Below are positions 62,642 to 64,000 of a DNA stretch of 64,000 bases, piece by piece. The first letter of the stretch is position 1. Each line of letters opens with the position of its first letter. The stretch is from Flavisolibacter nicotianae (lineage in GTDB: Bacteria; Bacteroidota; Bacteroidia; Chitinophagales; Chitinophagaceae). The notes beneath the pieces are model-generated. The model saw only the letters and a list, made by a program, of their open reading frames with translations, did not search any database and was not told the origin of the DNA. The position numbers and the translations under genes were made by a program. Where the stretch lies: assembly GCF_003628535.1 (NCBI RefSeq), contig NZ_RBCI01000001.1:248001-312000 (forward strand). Reading direction: 5' to 3'.

Positions 62642-63102
62642 TTATCAGTCGTTGTTTCGATATGTTCAGATTGAGACAGACGGGGAACCAGCAAAAGGTC
62701 CAGGCCTTCGATCCACAGGGAAGGGGCCTTGTGTTTTCCCTGCTCTGCCGGCGTCCCCCCGTTTTGCAAATTCACCGCTTTTACCACATCAACTGCCGGG
62801 TGGGCATGCTGAAACTTGCGGATGTTGTTGATGAGTTTTTCTTTCACCAGGACAGGCTTGCCGCTTCGGTACACAAAATTCACCACCCCGTCGGTTAAAC
62901 GTACAAGGGTGCGCTGTTCCTGGGCCACTTTCACAAAAACATAAGATTTCAGGATAGGCTTTTCCACGGTTTTCAGGCGATCGCTCCACTGGTGCTTTAA
63001 CCGGAGCACCGGGCAAAAAGCATCGATACCTTTTTGTACAAGCAGCCGAACCACTTTTTTCTCCCAGCGGGATCTCGTTTTGATGACAAACCAATTGTTC
63101 AT
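62638..63102 (-). CDS. UpxY/NusG-family transcription antiterminator
   Basis: A 154-residue NusG-like protein. The NGN domain begins MNNWFVIKTRSRWEKKVVRL and continues with KSYVFVKVAQEQRTLVRL and GVVNFVYRSGKPVLVKE. It belongs to the specialised NusG paralogues (UpxY/LoaP type) that head capsule operons of Bacteroidota and let RNA polymerase read through long polysaccharide clusters. As the first gene of a minus-strand unit of more than 30 kb it probably acts in cis on that unit. A consensus promoter box lies ~70 bp upstream. Confidence 0.9.
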   Translation of the reverse strand: MNNWFVIKTRSRWEKKVVRLLVQKGIDAFCPVLRLKHQWSDRLKTVEKPILKSYVFVKVAQEQRTLVRLTDGVVNFVYRSGKPVLVKEKLINNIRKFQHAHPAVDVVKAVNLQNGGTPAEQGKHKAPSLWIEGLDLLLVPRLSQSEHIETTTDK

Positions 63103-63170
63103 ATAGCGGCAAGGCTTCGCCCCCCTCAGTCACGTGTGAATTGCAACCGGGTGGCCTGGTTAAGGCGGTG

Positions 63171-63178
63171 CAAATATA
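63171..63178 (-). promoter_or_regulatory. Bacteroidota -7 promoter box for the polysaccharide operon
   Basis: On the minus strand this reads TATATTTG, an exact TAnnTTTG match, 69 nt upstream of the antiterminator ATG at 63102. A T-rich TTTTTAC (63194-63200) lies near the expected -33 position. Transcription from here would give a leader of roughly 60 nt, the expected target of the UpxY-like protein. Confidence 0.65.
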
Positions 63179-63241
63179 GGGTGGTCGTGTGAGTGTAAAA
63201 ACAGCAAAATGAGCAGAAAATGAAGGCGTTATTTATAAAAA

Positions 63242-63814
63242 CTAAATCGACTGTACTCGGTTGTCTATCAGCCGATAGCGTTCCCCAGTACCAGGGCAGG
63301 CAGCCGTGTCGCCGGCAAAATGAAGAGAATGGCCGGCCTTGCTTATCCATCCCCGCTGCTCGGCCGGGTTGCCATAGACCATGGCAAACGGGGGTACATT
63401 TTTCGTCACCACGCTGCCGGCTCCTACCAGCGCATACGCACCAATTTCCACTCCGCAAACGATTGTGGCGTTGGCCCCAATGGAAGCACCTTTCCGTACA
63501 ACGGTGGGTTTGAACTCCTGCTTCCGCTCAATAAAACTGCGGGGGTTGATCACATTGGTAAAGACCATGGAAGGACCGAGGAAAACGTCATCTTCCACCA
63601 GCACACCGTTGTACACCGATACATTGTTTTGAATTTTCACGCCGTTGCCGATCCGGGTATTGTTGTCCACGAACACATTTTGCCCCAGGATACAGTTGCT
63701 CCCAATCTCGGCACGGGGCATGATATGGCAGAAATGCCAGATTTTGGTTCCGGCGCCAATGACGGCTCCCGCATCGACGATGGCGGTGGGGTGCTGAAAG
63801 AATTGCTCGTTCAT
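63242..63814 (-). CDS. WbpD/WlbB-like nucleotide-sugar N-acetyltransferase
   Basis: A 190-residue left-handed beta-helix acetyltransferase starting [20 protein letters not shown] at 63814. Repeats run through [40 protein letters not shown] and [20 protein letters not shown], followed by [21 protein letters not shown]. The HFCHIMP segment is typical of WbpD, which acetylates the 3-amino group of UDP-2-acetamido-3-amino glucuronate. It lies just upstream of the antiterminator but about 140 bp away and seems to be a separate transcription unit. Confidence 0.85.
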   Translation of the reverse strand: MNEQFFQHPTAIVDAGAVIGAGTKIWHFCHIMPRAEIGSNCILGQNVFVDNNTRIGNGVKIQNNVSVYNGVLVEDDVFLGPSMVFTNVINPRSFIERKQEFKPTVVRKGASIGANATIVCGVEIGAYALVGAGSVVTKNVPPFAMVYGNPAEQRGWISKAGHSLHFAGDTAACPGTGERYRLIDNRVQSI

Positions 63815-63862
63815 GGCGGACGAAAGTAAGACTTCGCTACATTTAAGGTAAATCTGTCTGCT

Positions 63863-64000
63863 TTGAAACAACGCTATTACTCCCTGGATGTCTTTCGCGG
63901 GGCTACCGTGTGCCTGATGATTCTGGTGAACAACCCCGGAAGCTGGGGCCATATTTATGGTCCCTTGGAACATGCTCCCTGGCATGGACTGACACCCACC
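63863..64000 (+). CDS. HGSNAT-like/DUF5009 membrane acyltransferase, 3' end outside window
   Basis: The first 46 codons of a gene that runs off the right edge, starting with a TTG at 63863. The frame reads [20 protein letters not shown], then [25 protein letters not shown], the highly characteristic start of heparan-alpha-glucosaminide N-acetyltransferase-like membrane proteins of Bacteroidota. These carry a first membrane helix with the Arg-Gly pair and a loop with His residues. It is divergent from the WbpD-like gene; TACATTTA in the 48-bp gap is a near match to the promoter box. Its role with the polysaccharide locus is unknown. Confidence 0.8.
   Translation, partial: MKQRYYSLDVFRGATVCLMILVNNPGSWGHIYGPLEHAPWHGLTPT

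Noticed and set aside
30746-63814. CRISPR, integrase, insertion sequence or prophage within the polysaccharide locus
   Set aside because: Looked for transposase motifs, att-like direct repeats and spaced repeats at gene borders; none seen, so the relics are not attributed to a named mobile element.

Overview
The window looks like chromosomal DNA of a Bacteroidota bacterium, most likely of the Chitinophagaceae. The reasons are a PorP/SprF-type outer membrane protein of the type IX secretion family, TAnnTTTG promoter elements, CarH/ECF-controlled carotenoid genes, an UpxY-like antiterminator heading a capsule operon, and a Bacteroidota-type LytTR/hybrid-kinase pair. No tRNA, rRNA, CRISPR array, insertion sequence or prophage was seen.

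Layout. 0-14 kb is a housekeeping region: pyrD (cut at the left edge), a TerC-family protein, rsmE, dnaB, an RsmI-like methylase, an EI24 protein, a 3-methyladenine glycosylase, a DASS transporter, a PorP-like protein, upp, anmK and adenine deaminase. The ~500 bp upstream of dnaB carries a roughly 21-bp-phased set of DnaA-box-like 9-mers. 14-21 kb holds a small secreted protein followed by two giant secreted BNR/Asp-box beta-propeller paralogues. 21-25 kb is a LytTR response regulator and a CHASE3-like hybrid histidine kinase, bracketed by two ~272-bp inverted copies of a hairpin-rich repeat, each starting just after the stop codon of the flanking gene. 25.8-30.7 kb is a light-responsive carotenoid cluster: a CarH-type B12 photoreceptor repressor, an ECF sigma factor, crtI, crtB, idi and crtZ. 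An array of alternating TTGTTTAA half-sites lies in front of the sigma-crt operon, and no lycopene cyclase is visible.

30.7-63.8 kb is one large exopolysaccharide/capsule locus, almost all on the minus strand. Read in the direction of transcription it begins with an UpxY-like antiterminator, then Wza, a Wzc tyrosine kinase with a (Gly-Tyr)8 tail, a WbpP-like epimerase, and RmlB/RmlA with sugar ketoisomerase, acetyltransferase and aminotransferase genes that together would make a dTDP-3-acetamido-3,6-dideoxyhexose. It continues with FkbM, a GT11 fucosyltransferase, a Wzx flippase, LegB/PtmE-like sugar genes, many GT2/GT4 glycosyltransferases, a formyltransferase fused to a GINT1-like domain, a beta-helix protein, AsnB, a possible polymerase, UDP-galactopyranose mutase and a CpsB-type phosphatase.

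The least expected content is in the gaps of this locus. Three gaps hold recognisable gene fossils: a decayed GT4 (45300-45552), a ketoisomerase/acetyltransferase deletion fusion (52802-53134) and a decayed aminotransferase (54748-55068). The last two are complementary to the intact genes. One copy of the 3-amino-sugar cassette kept its ketoisomerase and acetyltransferase but lost its aminotransferase; the other kept the aminotransferase and lost the rest. The AT-rich fkbM-GT11 pair lies exactly between the two relics. All functional calls are from reading motifs and gene order; no database search was run.
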